Below are positions 1-7,978 of a stretch of 8,009 nt of DNA, in pieces. The notes under the pieces are model-generated. The model was given only the letters and a program-made list of their open reading frames with translations. It was not told where the DNA came from and made no database searches. Source of the DNA: a bacterium (GTDB lineage Bacteria; SZUA-79; Acidulodesulfobacterales; Acidulodesulfobacteraceae); the NCBI GenBank assembly GCA_021800805.1, contig JAJYYR010000031.1, positions 1 through 8,009 of the forward strand, given 5' to 3'. How positions within the stretch are numbered: position 1 is the first letter of the stretch; each line of letters starts with the position of its first letter. The position numbers and the translations under genes were made by a program.

Positions 1-383
1 ATTATATTATAAACGGAAAACTTTTCATAATATTTTTTCAACCCTGCGATTTCGTTTTTATCGTTTTTATTGATTGCGGTAAAATCTGCGCATATTTTTA
101 TGCCGCCGGTTACGTCGTATTCGTCGCCCCCGGAATCTTTAACGGCAGAGGCTTTTGAAACTGCCGTTCCGTTTTCGTTCATGCAGTACTTTTCTAATTC
201 GGAGATGTTTAAATTAGCTTCTTCGCCGCCCGGCATTTTTATTTTTATATCCGAAAATTCTTCCGGCTCGAAATAATACCTTATCGAAGCCTTTATAACT
301 GCGGCGCTCGTGCTTCCGGTAGAAAACCCTTTCCTCAACCTGTTTTTAATATCGATATCCGACCGATTTATTTTGCCGCTCAT
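1..383 (-). CDS. cbiD: Cobalt-precorrin-5B C1-methyltransferase CbiD, 5' part (runs off the left edge)
   Basis: The reverse strand from the ATG at 383 stays open for 127 codons to the window edge, so the gene is partial: about the first third of a family usually near 370 residues. CbiD is known as the SAM-dependent enzyme that methylates C1 of cobalt-precorrin-5B in the cytoplasm, in the anaerobic branch of cobalamin synthesis. Two family signatures are visible: the N-terminal LRKGFSTGSTSAA (residues 16-28), matching the family's R-x-G-[YF]-[ST]-T-G pattern, and VKDSGGDEYDVTGG (81-94), matching the KD-x-G-D-D-x-D-V-T-x-G pattern. Both deviate slightly: a Thr (T24) sits where many members have Cys, and the second motif seems one residue longer. 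The codon just before the ATG is TAA in frame, so no earlier start is possible. No good ribosome binding site precedes it. It starts 42 bases after the Omp85 gene on the same strand with no terminator seen, so it may share that transcript. Family call is firm; activity cannot be judged from a fragment. Confidence 0.9.
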   Translation of the reverse strand, partial: MSGKINRSDIDIKNRLRKGFSTGSTSAAVIKASIRYYFEPEEFSDIKIKMPGGEEANLNISELEKYCMNENGTAVSKASAVKDSGGDEYDVTGGIKICADFTAINKNDKNEIAGLKKYYEKFSVYNI

Positions 384-425
384 TTATTCTTTTATTCTTA
401 GACCTTTTTATCTTTAGCCGTATGC
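384..425 (-). other. 42-base Omp85-cbiD spacer without a visible terminator
   Basis: On the minus strand the spacer carries a twofold AAGAATAA repeat just before the cbiD ATG and an AAAAAGG run about 20 bases upstream, too far for a normal ribosome binding site. I see no GC-rich hairpin followed by a T run, so nothing suggests that transcription ends between the Omp85 gene and cbiD. Confidence 0.5.
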
Positions 426-3245
426 TTAAAACGACGTCCCTACGGTAAAATTAACCCCGCCTGCCGGCCAATAAGGCTCTCTCGTAAGTATTAAACCGTA
501 GGAAAAGCTTATAGGTCCAATAGGAGACAAATACATTATACCCACTCCGGCAGATTTATACAATGCAAGCGGTCTTATATCCTCAGTATTCAAAAATACG
601 TTTCCCCCGTCCTGAAAAACAAAAAAATTAATATTATTATAAACCGGAATATTAAGCTGTAAATTATAATTTTCCATAACGTTCCCGCCTATCGGATAAT
701 TGTACGGATTAAGATTCACGAGACCGATAGAATCCTGAGGGAAGCCTCTTACCGTAGTTCTGCCTCCCAAAAAAAATCTTTCGTTTATAGGCACCTGGGC
801 CGTCGGCGAAATAGGCCTAATGTAGCCGAATCGCACGGAGTACAAAAAAGTAGTGTCGTAAATAAAAGGTATGTATTCTTCCGTATGAAAAAAAATCTTA
901 AAAAAATTAACCTGCGAATCGATTAAAAAATCCGAGTATGTAAATCTTAACGTCGTCAAATTTCCGTAGGTCGGGTTAAATATGTTATTTTTAGAATTAT
1001 ATATAACCGAAGCCGAAGCCGAACTTATCCTTGTAAAACCGATGTCTCTGGGTGTTATTTGCACCCCCGGATTCAACCCCGAAAGATCGTCGTAAAACAT
1101 TCCGTAAGAAAGAAGCCCCTTTAACCTGTGGTTAAACCTTCTTATAAGAGAAACCGAGCCTCCTTCTTTACGCATAGTATAATTAAGCGTAATTATATCC
1201 GTATCGAGTCCCTGAGCGTTAAAAGCCAGCCCCCTGTAATTATATACGGCGCGGTCGTAATAGTTTAAAAGAAGGTTGGTATATATCGCGCTTTTAGAAA
1301 AGCGCGCGGATAGAGACTTGCCCGTTCCGAAAAGATTGTTGTTCTCAAGCTGTATAAAACCTTTATATCTCGTATATGTGCCGTAGCCCGCGCCGAAACT
1401 TAAATCTAAAGGTTTTGCATCTTTTACACTGACCGTTATGTTTTTATCGGGCTTTATATTTTGTGGATTATCTACTTTAATACTAACGGAATTGAATATT
1501 CCCGCCTTATAAAGCCTGCTCTGCGTATCTATTATTTTTTTCTGGCTGTAAAACTGCTCTTTTTTAAAAAGCAGAAGGCTCTTTATATAATATGTTTTAG
1601 TGACGGTATTTCCTATGATTAATATATTCTTTATGCGGACCCTTGGACCGCTTTCTACGTAATAATAGAGTACCGCGTATTTCTTATTCTTAGAATATTT
1701 AATATCCAGCTTTACTTTAGAAAAAACAAAACCGGAATCCGCCAGTTTGGTAGAAAGCAGGTTCTTTCCGTTCTCCGCCTTAATTATATAAAAAGGCAGT
1801 TTCTTCATTTTAAAAAAATAATCGGTAAGTTTTTTATCAGCCTTTAAAAAACCGGGGAGTCCTTCAATATAAACATTTTTTACGACGGTCGGCATCCCTT
1901 TATTTATATTAATGGAAATAACGACGCTTTTTTTATCGGCGGCAAATTTTAGTTTATAAGAAGCGCGGGCGGAAAGCCAGCCTTCGTTATTATAGTAATT
2001 TTCTATATTAGTTATATCGCTTTTAAGCCTTTTTTCGCGAAAATATTCTCTGTTAAAAAAAGATGTTACGCGGGTTTCCATAAGCGAAATTATGGTTTTT
2101 TTGCCGACGGGTTTGCTTCCGCTTATAATTATGCTCTTTATTTCTACCTTATAGCCTTTTTTAACCGTATAATATATGTTTATAGTTTTGGCGGATTCGT
2201 TTTTCTCTTCCTTAAAAGAAACTTCGGTATAAAAATAGCCTTCTTTTTTAAAAAAATCTTTTAAAACTCTTTGAAATGCTTTAAACGTCCCTTCATCGAA
2301 AATAAGCACGTTTTTTATTTCAAGCACAGAATCTTCGATAAAACTTTGTTTCAGAGGCTCCACACCTTTAAAATGGAATATTATTTTATAGCCCGGGTGG
2401 ATATCGAAAGTTATAACAGCATTATATTTAGAAATATAAGCTATTTTAGGTTTTTCTATAATAGCATTTAGATAACCATTGCTTTTATACAAATTCCAAA
2501 TTTTTTTCCTGAATTTTTGAAGTTTGTATAGGTTTAAGGGTTTGGAAACTAATTTCTTTATAAGCGCATATACGATTCTTTTAGGATAATATAATTTAAA
2601 TTTAACGAATATCTTAGAAACTAATACGGGCCTGCCGGGAATAATATCGATATTCACCGCATATTTTTTTGAACTCCTTAATATGTAGCTTTTTATTTCA
2701 ATTTTTGCGTCGGGATATCCTCCTTTCAGCATAATTTCTTTTATTTTTTGTTTGCTTAAAGTTTTATAATATTTAAAAAAACGGCCGCCCTTTTTTATGG
2801 GGATGGAATCGAGTATTGTTTTAGCCGGTATCCCCGTTCCTTTCAGCCCTTGGATATTTACGGTTCCTATATAAATCTTAGGCAAAAAAATAAATTTTAA
2901 ATAAATCGATTTTTGTTTCTTATTTATTTCGGAAAACACCGAAATATTAGAAAAATAACCTGAAGCGTAGAGCGTCTTAATAGTCTTTTCAAGGGAATAC
3001 ATAGAAAATATTCCCCCGTTTTTTATAAAAATAAAATTTTTTATATCTTTCATCGGAACGCTGGACGGCATTTCATATTTTATCGACTTTATAACGTATT
3101 CTTCCGCCGGGATGCCGTAAATGCTGGAAGGGTTTTTTGCATAGGAAATTTTTGCGCAAAACGCATTAAAAAGGGAAAGCGTTAACGCCGAAAGCAATAA
3201 AGATACTGCGGTTTTTTTTATATTTATATTGAAATTCGTCTTCAT
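426..3245 (-). CDS. Omp85-superfamily outer-membrane assembly protein (BamA/TamA family) with seven POTRA-like repeats
   Basis: The 939-residue product is an outer-membrane beta-barrel of the family that inserts other barrels or works with TamB. Residues 1-36 look like a signal peptide (basic start, hydrophobic core about 13-30, S-Y-A cleavage site before K37). Residues about 50-608 hold seven POTRA-like units (roughly 50-122, 123-206, 207-287, 288-366, 367-452, 453-535, 536-608). Each has a helix ending in Gly plus an aromatic or Ile (G96, G176, G257, G336, G422, G505, G582) at a 77-86 residue period, and most inner junctions carry a Gly turn such as PGRP, PGYK or KGYK. The barrel covers about 612-939, with the FLGG (825-828) and VRGF (832-835) motifs of the lid-locking loop, and ends in Phe, as outer-membrane barrels do. 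BamA of E. coli has five POTRAs and about 800 residues; TamA has three and about 580. Adjacent tamB favours a TamA-like role, while length and repeat number are nearer BamA, so I leave the symbol open. The usual BamA neighbours (skp, lpxD, fabZ) are absent here. The start follows the tamB stop by 24 bases, without a visible ribosome binding site. Confidence 0.95.
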   Translation of the reverse strand: MKTNFNINIKKTAVSLLLSALTLSLFNAFCAKISYAKNPSSIYGIPAEEYVIKSIKYEMPSSVPMKDIKNFIFIKNGGIFSMYSLEKTIKTLYASGYFSNISVFSEINKKQKSIYLKFIFLPKIYIGTVNIQGLKGTGIPAKTILDSIPIKKGGRFFKYYKTLSKQKIKEIMLKGGYPDAKIEIKSYILRSSKKYAVNIDIIPGRPVLVSKIFVKFKLYYPKRIVYALIKKLVSKPLNLYKLQKFRKKIWNLYKSNGYLNAIIEKPKIAYISKYNAVITFDIHPGYKIIFHFKGVEPLKQSFIEDSVLEIKNVLIFDEGTFKAFQRVLKDFFKKEGYFYTEVSFKEEKNESAKTINIYYTVKKGYKVEIKSIIISGSKPVGKKTIISLMETRVTSFFNREYFREKRLKSDITNIENYYNNEGWLSARASYKLKFAADKKSVVISININKGMPTVVKNVYIEGLPGFLKADKKLTDYFFKMKKLPFYIIKAENGKNLLSTKLADSGFVFSKVKLDIKYSKNKKYAVLYYYVESGPRVRIKNILIIGNTVTKTYYIKSLLLFKKEQFYSQKKIIDTQSRLYKAGIFNSVSIKVDNPQNIKPDKNITVSVKDAKPLDLSFGAGYGTYTRYKGFIQLENNNLFGTGKSLSARFSKSAIYTNLLLNYYDRAVYNYRGLAFNAQGLDTDIITLNYTMRKEGGSVSLIRRFNHRLKGLLSYGMFYDDLSGLNPGVQITPRDIGFTRISSASASVIYNSKNNIFNPTYGNLTTLRFTYSDFLIDSQVNFFKIFFHTEEYIPFIYDTTFLYSVRFGYIRPISPTAQVPINERFFLGGRTTVRGFPQDSIGLVNLNPYNYPIGGNVMENYNLQLNIPVYNNINFFVFQDGGNVFLNTEDIRPLALYKSAGVGIMYLSPIGPISFSYGLILTREPYWPAGGVNFTVGTSF

Positions 3246-3269
3246 AAAATATTTTAATTTTAACGTATT
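3246..3269 (-). other. 24-base tamB-Omp85 spacer, AT-only except one CG
   Basis: The spacer is nearly pure A/T and has no purine-rich ribosome binding site. The 10-base palindrome AAAATATTTT (3246-3255) touches the Omp85 ATG. No terminator or promoter is convincing, so the two genes are most likely on one transcript. The spacer is exactly eight sense codons long, leaving both genes in one frame with only the tamB TAA between them. Confidence 0.6.
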
Positions 3270-6200
3270 TTAATAAAATCTGAAATGAAAAACAATATTT
3301 CCCCCGACTTCGCTGTATATATTAGAATTATTAGGAGCAAGTTCGTTGTTCTCCCAGACGCCTATTACGGAAATATGGCGGCTCAAACTGTATGTAAGCG
3401 TTACCGACTGCGAAGATTGCGAAGATACTATATCGCTGTATGAAACGGAAAGTTTTTTAGTTAAAGATTTAGTAATAGTTACCTGCGGAGCGGCGCTGTG
3501 GGTCACGACTGAATAAGAAGGCGATACCGACAGGTTTCTGAATCCGAAATAGCTTGAAATTGCTCCGGTAACGCTTCGCTCGACGCCTCCTCCTATAGCT
3601 GACGCTGCTTCCGATGCCGCAATGCCGCCTGCCGAACCGGCATAAACGGAAGTCGTAGGCGCGCCTAACGCCAGCATCGACACTATATCGAGTTCCGAAA
3701 GAGGCGGGGTGGAAGAAAGATTGACGTTGAAATTTAACATCGAGCCGTTAGCGTTCATTCTTATAATATATTGATTTATATGGGTCGCCGCCGCTATGTC
3801 GAAAGAAGGGTTAATTCTGTACTGGTTATTAAAATCTAAATTTGCGTAAGACAGCTTAAACTTAGTTCCCCTAAAGTATATTTCTCCCTTTTCGGCATTT
3901 GCGGTTCCCATAATAATCGGGTCGTAGAGTGTTCCTATGAGATGAAGTTTCGCGCTGAAATCTGTATTTACGATATTATCCTTAATAGAGACGCCTTTAT
4001 CCGACGTTATTCTTATATTTAGCTTAGGGTTAAAAGTTCCTATTCCTACAGGCGATTTGACGATATTGTAATTTTTATAGCTTAAAAGAAACGACGAAAG
4101 ATTTATTCTTTTATCATACAGAGCCTTTTTTATATCTATATCGCCGTATAAGACGGGGTTTTCGTTATTGCCGGAATATCCGATATTTCCGTTTATTTTT
4201 GCGTAAAAATAGTTTGATTTTCTATAAATAGCCGAATTAAAACCTGCCGCAATATTATAGTAAGAAGGCTTAAGGTTTTGCAGCATTATTAATCCTCGGG
4301 CGGAAAAAATACCGTTCAACATTCTGAACCGAGCTTTTTTAAGAAGAATCATGTTGTTGTCGAATACCAATCCGGCGAAAATTCTTGAAGCGGCAAGCGA
4401 CGGATATGCCGAAGTCTCTATGAGCCCTCTTTCTATATTGGCAAAGCCGTATATCCGGGGTGAGGCAAATGGTCCGAAAATATCAGCGGAAGCCGTTATG
4501 AATCCCGATGAATTTATTATTTTATCCGATAAAATTCCAAGGATCCACAAATCGGTTCTGTCGTTCAATATAATATGATATCTTTTAGGAGTTATACTGC
4601 CCCTGATTTGAAAATAATTATTTCCGCCGGCCAACTTAAATCCGCTGAATTCCAGAGTTCCGCCAATGTAAGATATTTTTATATCTTTAGCGTTTTTTAA
4701 GAAAAAAGGTCCGTGTTTTAAATAAACGTAATCTAATTTTGAAAATAAATAAGAATTTTTAATATCGGAAATTTTTCCGCTTCCGTAAATACCGCCGGAT
4801 AATATGAACCGGGTTTTGCGGTAATAAATGTTTAATAAATTAATATCCGTTATGAAATTATACGGATATCCTTTTTTAAGCGATATGACCGCTTTCGTTT
4901 TCAGCGAACTCTTTAAAGCGGAAAAATTTAAAACCATTCTGCCGTTGGACGAAGAAATGCCGATGTCGGCGTTTCCCAATGAATAATCGTTTACGTAAAT
5001 ACCTTCTACCGCCGCCTTGCCGGAAATTTCGGGCAGATTGAAAGAGCCGCCTATATGCAGATTGACGCCTGCATTCCCTTTTATGCGATATTTTTTAATC
5101 TGCTTAAAATTTAAATAGGCAAGATTAATCCGGTTTGAGACTATCCTGAGGTCGTAGTTATTATTAATGTGCCCGAAATTCAGACTTCCGTAGCCGTTAA
5201 AAATTGCCGCGCCGTAAGAACCGTCAAGTTTTTTGACAGTCAAGGTACTTTTAGTTAATGAAAACAGCAAATTAACGCCTGAAAGATACTGATTGTATAT
5301 TTCGACTTTTTTAGAATTTGCCGCTATTTCAAAAACGGGGTTATTAAGCTCTCCGGAAATCGCTCCGCCGGAATTGAAAGCCGCATAAAGCGGAACAGAA
5401 GGCTTTTCGGAAATCAAGTGGATATTCGACGCATTAAAATTTCCCCTTATATATTCTTTTTTTGAATTTTTATTCTCGAATATTTCTCCGCTGAAATGAA
5501 ACGTTCCGTTTTTATTAAATTTAGTGCTTTTTTCCTTTAAGCGGACGTTTTTAAATAAAACTTTTCCGCTTCCGGTAATATCGACGTCGGCGTTTCCATT
5601 ATACGAACTTAGATATTTATTGATATAAAGCGTTCCGAATCTGTTCCTGAAACTAAAAAGTATATTATTAAAATTTCCGTTTATATTGCCGGCTATAACG
5701 CCGGTACCCGAAGGCTCGAAATACCTGCTTCTGTATTTATCTATTAAACTTACGGAAGGCAGTCCGCCGTATGCCGAACTGAAGCCTATGCTTAAATAGT
5801 TCTTGTCATAATTTATTTTTCCTTCGGCCGAGCCGTTTATTATCTTTGAAGAAACATGTATATTTTTTAATAAAACATATTTATCGTTTACTAATACCGC
5901 TCCTTTTACCAAAATATTATTTCTATAATTAATATTATATATAGTTCTGCCGACTCTGCCGTTTCCGGATTTAATCTGCTGGACGGGTTTATCTAATTCT
6001 ATTGTTTCTATATTTCCGGCATAAAAATTCCTTCCTAAATGCAGGAAAGTAACTACATTTCCATTTGCAATACCTTTAAACTGTGGGGTTTTCTCGGCAT
6101 CGTAAAAATCTATAAGTTTGCCGACGTCGATATTTTTTAAAACCGATTTAAATTTACCCTCTTTTTCTTTAATATTAATAATGCCCGCCGATTTTAAAGT

Positions 6201-7262
6201 GCCGTCAAATAATGTTAAATCAATCTTTTTAAAATTTATAATATTATTCTCATTCCTCCCGAAATTTCCGGCGCATTCTATAGTTCCTTTGTTTATATCT
6301 CCGCCCGAAAAGACGACGTTTTTAATATTAACCAAAGCGCCTGCGCTGATTTTTCCGCCAAAATCGCCGGAAGCCGTCAGTTTTGCGCTCAAGCGCCCTT
6401 TTAAAGCAGGCAGAAAAGTAAAATTTTTAGAAAAAGAAGACAGACTTTTTACTTTTAACGAAGTGGCGTCGTTAAATTTTTTAATAAATACCGAAATTTT
6501 ATTTTTTTTATTTAATTCCAATATGCCGTCCGACGCAGCGGCAAGATAGGAATTGCTCAGGGTTATCCCGCGGTATTTTATGAAATTGTTAAAATAATGA
6601 ATTTCGACCGCTTCCGATTTAAAAATCTTCCGCAATTTTAATTTTTTAGATTTTAACAATATATAGGGCATATCATATTTAAAGTATATGCCGCCGTTGT
6701 AATATAAAAAAGGTATGGGATTAGGTTTTTTATAAGCGGTTAGATCAAATTTTTTTAGCTTTAATAAAATATTTTTATCGGCATCGTCTAAGCTTAAATT
6801 GCCTTCCGTTATTTTTAATTTGTCTAAAGACGCCGAAACAAAAGAATTGGGGTGTTTCTCGAAAATAGTTTTTATGACCAAATCGATATTTTTAAAATTA
6901 TCGAACCTGCCGTTTTTTATTAATATTTTAACTTCAGGGCCTATTATATTAATTTTATAAATAATTATTTTTCGTTGAAAAATATTAAACGGGCCGAATG
7001 TTATATTAATGCGTTCGATTTTTGCGAAATTTTTAATATTTAAACCGTAAAGGCTTATTTGAGGGGAAAAAACGGAAAATTTTAATTTTTTTATAGTTGT
7101 ACGTTTTTTTATAACCGAGGAAATATATGAAGATAAATAATTTTTAGCCTTCGAAGCAAAATAAGGCGACGTAATAAATAAAACGGCGCTTGCGGAAATT
7201 GCGGCCGTGAAGAGTAAGAGTATTAATAAATAAATTTTAAATTTCTTTTCATATTTTTTCAT
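3270..7262 (-). CDS. tamB: Translocation/assembly module protein TamB (DUF490/AsmA-like superfamily)
   Basis: The 1330-residue product is close in length to E. coli TamB (about 1260). Residues about 10-32 form a single hydrophobic N-terminal segment after a Lys-rich start, so the protein is likely anchored in the inner membrane with the rest in the periplasm. The N-terminal part (about 60-125) has the AsmA/TamB pattern (ISLYGLNIKN, then IGPEVKI and NGRFDNF). The middle is a long run of short alternating beta strands, as expected for the lipid-binding beta-taco groove of this superfamily. The C-terminal DUF490 domain (about 980-1330) is clear: LNIRITSDKGVSIKDN (1081-1096), ANAEKGEIYFRG (1121-1132), and the conserved SSTPPLSELDIVSMLALG (1183-1200). 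TamB is known to pair with an Omp85 barrel and, with related AsmA-like proteins, to help move phospholipids to the outer membrane. The barrel gene follows directly. The ATG overlaps the regulator gene by 14 bases, and TAG lies in frame just before it, so the start is fixed. E. coli has the opposite order, tamA then tamB. Confidence 0.95.
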   Translation of the reverse strand: MKKYEKKFKIYLLILLLFTAAISASAVLFITSPYFASKAKNYLSSYISSVIKKRTTIKKLKFSVFSPQISLYGLNIKNFAKIERINITFGPFNIFQRKIIIYKINIIGPEVKILIKNGRFDNFKNIDLVIKTIFEKHPNSFVSASLDKLKITEGNLSLDDADKNILLKLKKFDLTAYKKPNPIPFLYYNGGIYFKYDMPYILLKSKKLKLRKIFKSEAVEIHYFNNFIKYRGITLSNSYLAAASDGILELNKKNKISVFIKKFNDATSLKVKSLSSFSKNFTFLPALKGRLSAKLTASGDFGGKISAGALVNIKNVVFSGGDINKGTIECAGNFGRNENNIINFKKIDLTLFDGTLKSAGIINIKEKEGKFKSVLKNIDVGKLIDFYDAEKTPQFKGIANGNVVTFLHLGRNFYAGNIETIELDKPVQQIKSGNGRVGRTIYNINYRNNILVKGAVLVNDKYVLLKNIHVSSKIINGSAEGKINYDKNYLSIGFSSAYGGLPSVSLIDKYRSRYFEPSGTGVIAGNINGNFNNILFSFRNRFGTLYINKYLSSYNGNADVDITGSGKVLFKNVRLKEKSTKFNKNGTFHFSGEIFENKNSKKEYIRGNFNASNIHLISEKPSVPLYAAFNSGGAISGELNNPVFEIAANSKKVEIYNQYLSGVNLLFSLTKSTLTVKKLDGSYGAAIFNGYGSLNFGHINNNYDLRIVSNRINLAYLNFKQIKKYRIKGNAGVNLHIGGSFNLPEISGKAAVEGIYVNDYSLGNADIGISSSNGRMVLNFSALKSSLKTKAVISLKKGYPYNFITDINLLNIYYRKTRFILSGGIYGSGKISDIKNSYLFSKLDYVYLKHGPFFLKNAKDIKISYIGGTLEFSGFKLAGGNNYFQIRGSITPKRYHIILNDRTDLWILGILSDKIINSSGFITASADIFGPFASPRIYGFANIERGLIETSAYPSLAASRIFAGLVFDNNMILLKKARFRMLNGIFSARGLIMLQNLKPSYYNIAAGFNSAIYRKSNYFYAKINGNIGYSGNNENPVLYGDIDIKKALYDKRINLSSFLLSYKNYNIVKSPVGIGTFNPKLNIRITSDKGVSIKDNIVNTDFSAKLHLIGTLYDPIIMGTANAEKGEIYFRGTKFKLSYANLDFNNQYRINPSFDIAAATHINQYIIRMNANGSMLNFNVNLSSTPPLSELDIVSMLALGAPTTSVYAGSAGGIAASEAASAIGGGVERSVTGAISSYFGFRNLSVSPSYSVVTHSAAPQVTITKSLTKKLSVSYSDIVSSQSSQSVTLTYSLSRHISVIGVWENNELAPNNSNIYSEVGGNIVFHFRFY
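7249..7262 (-). other. 14-base overlap of the response regulator stop and the tamB start
   Basis: The last codons of the regulator (GAT GAA AAA ATA TGA) run over the first codons of tamB (ATG AAA AAA TAT GA) in another frame. There is no Shine-Dalgarno sequence in the bases before the tamB ATG (AAATTTATAG), so terminating ribosomes re-initiating nearby is a plausible way to start tamB. This is inferred from the arrangement only. Confidence 0.7.
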
Positions 7263-7971
7263 CTATAAATTTATAGCCTACGCCTCTTATGGTTTCTATA
7301 AATTTAACCGACCCGTTTATCTCGATATTGGACCTTAATCTCCTGATATGGACATCTACTGTCCTGGGTTCGACGAATGAATTGTTTCCCCAAACATTAT
7401 CAAGCAGTTTTTCCCGCGAAAAAACATCTCCGGCGTAAGTCATTAAAAAGATAAGAATTTTAAATTCTATAGGGCTGAGTTTTATCTCGGTATTTTTTAC
7501 CGTTACGCTGTGTTTGCTAATGTTTACGCTGATATTTTTAAACATGTACCCGCCGGACGCCTCATTGCTTTGCTTATTATTATTAACTTTAACGGCGGGC
7601 ATTCTTTTTAAAATAGCGCGGACGCGGGCAAGGAGTTCATTTACGGAGAAAGGCTTGACGATATAATCTTCGGCACCGGCTTCGAAACCCAATATTTTAT
7701 CTACTTCTTCCTGTTTTGCCGATAAAAATATAACGGGGACGCCCGACAAGCGGGAATCCTGTTTTATTCTTTTGCAGACTTCGTAACCGCTGATATCGGG
7801 GAGCATAAGGTCGAGGATTATAATGTCGGGCTTGACGACTTCGGCAATTTTAATTCCGTCGAATCCGTTAAATGCAAATTCGACGTTATAACCTTCTTTG
7901 GCAAGATTATATTTTAAAAGTTCTACGAGATCGGATTCGTCGTCTATTACAAGAATATTGACTTTGCTCAT
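7249..7971 (-). CDS. PhoB/OmpR-family two-component response regulator
   Basis: With the start at 7971 the product has 240 residues, a standard OmpR/PhoB size. The receiver domain (about 4-120) shows every key residue: acidic pair D10-D11, phospho-acceptor D54 in ILDLMLPD, the switch Ser S84 in FLSAK, and K106 in the YIVKPF motif. A linker (about 124-142) leads to a winged-helix DNA-binding domain (about 143-236) with the R-T-V-D-V-H-I-R-R-L-R recognition helix (203-213) and the terminal IRGVGYKF hairpin. It is a cytoplasmic transcription factor activated by phosphorylation. The frame extends 12 codons upstream to a TTG at 8007, but that TTG is part of a consensus -35 box and the added residues do not belong to the receiver fold, so the ATG at 7971 is chosen. 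Its histidine kinase is not in the window and could only lie elsewhere. The stop overlaps the tamB start, which suggests translational coupling. The trigger and targets are not readable from sequence; PhoB, PhoP-like or another subfamily cannot be separated here. Confidence 0.95.
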   Translation of the reverse strand: MSKVNILVIDDESDLVELLKYNLAKEGYNVEFAFNGFDGIKIAEVVKPDIIILDLMLPDISGYEVCKRIKQDSRLSGVPVIFLSAKQEEVDKILGFEAGAEDYIVKPFSVNELLARVRAILKRMPAVKVNNNKQSNEASGGYMFKNISVNISKHSVTVKNTEIKLSPIEFKILIFLMTYAGDVFSREKLLDNVWGNNSFVEPRTVDVHIRRLRSNIEINGSVKFIETIRGVGYKFIDEKI

Positions 7972-7978
7972 AATAAAT

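Noticed and set aside
70..276. 68-codon plus-strand open frame
   Set aside because: It is antisense to the cbiD coding frame, which carries clear family motifs; the plus-strand translation has no recognisable domain.
2271..2471. 66-codon plus-strand open frame
   Set aside because: It lies inside the POTRA region of the Omp85 gene on the opposite strand and shows no ribosome binding site or known motif.
3138..3170. Lipoprotein signal (Cys at residue 30) in the Omp85 protein
   Set aside because: The residues before the Cys (N-A-F) do not fit a lipobox, and a good signal peptidase I site (S-Y-A) follows.
3246..3285. Three TTAAAAT copies near the tamB-Omp85 junction as a possible regulator-binding direct repeat
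   Set aside because: The stretch is nearly pure A/T, part of it is tamB coding sequence, and the spacing is irregular, so chance repetition is the simpler reading.
4351..4578. 75-codon plus-strand open frame
   Set aside because: It is antisense to the tamB C-terminal half, and its residues mirror the codons of the real gene.
6118..6549. 143-codon plus-strand open frame, the longest on that strand
   Set aside because: It is fully inside tamB on the other strand. Its hydrophobic, Phe/Leu/Pro-rich content is what the complement of Lys/Asn/Gly-rich beta-strand coding gives; it is not a separate gene.
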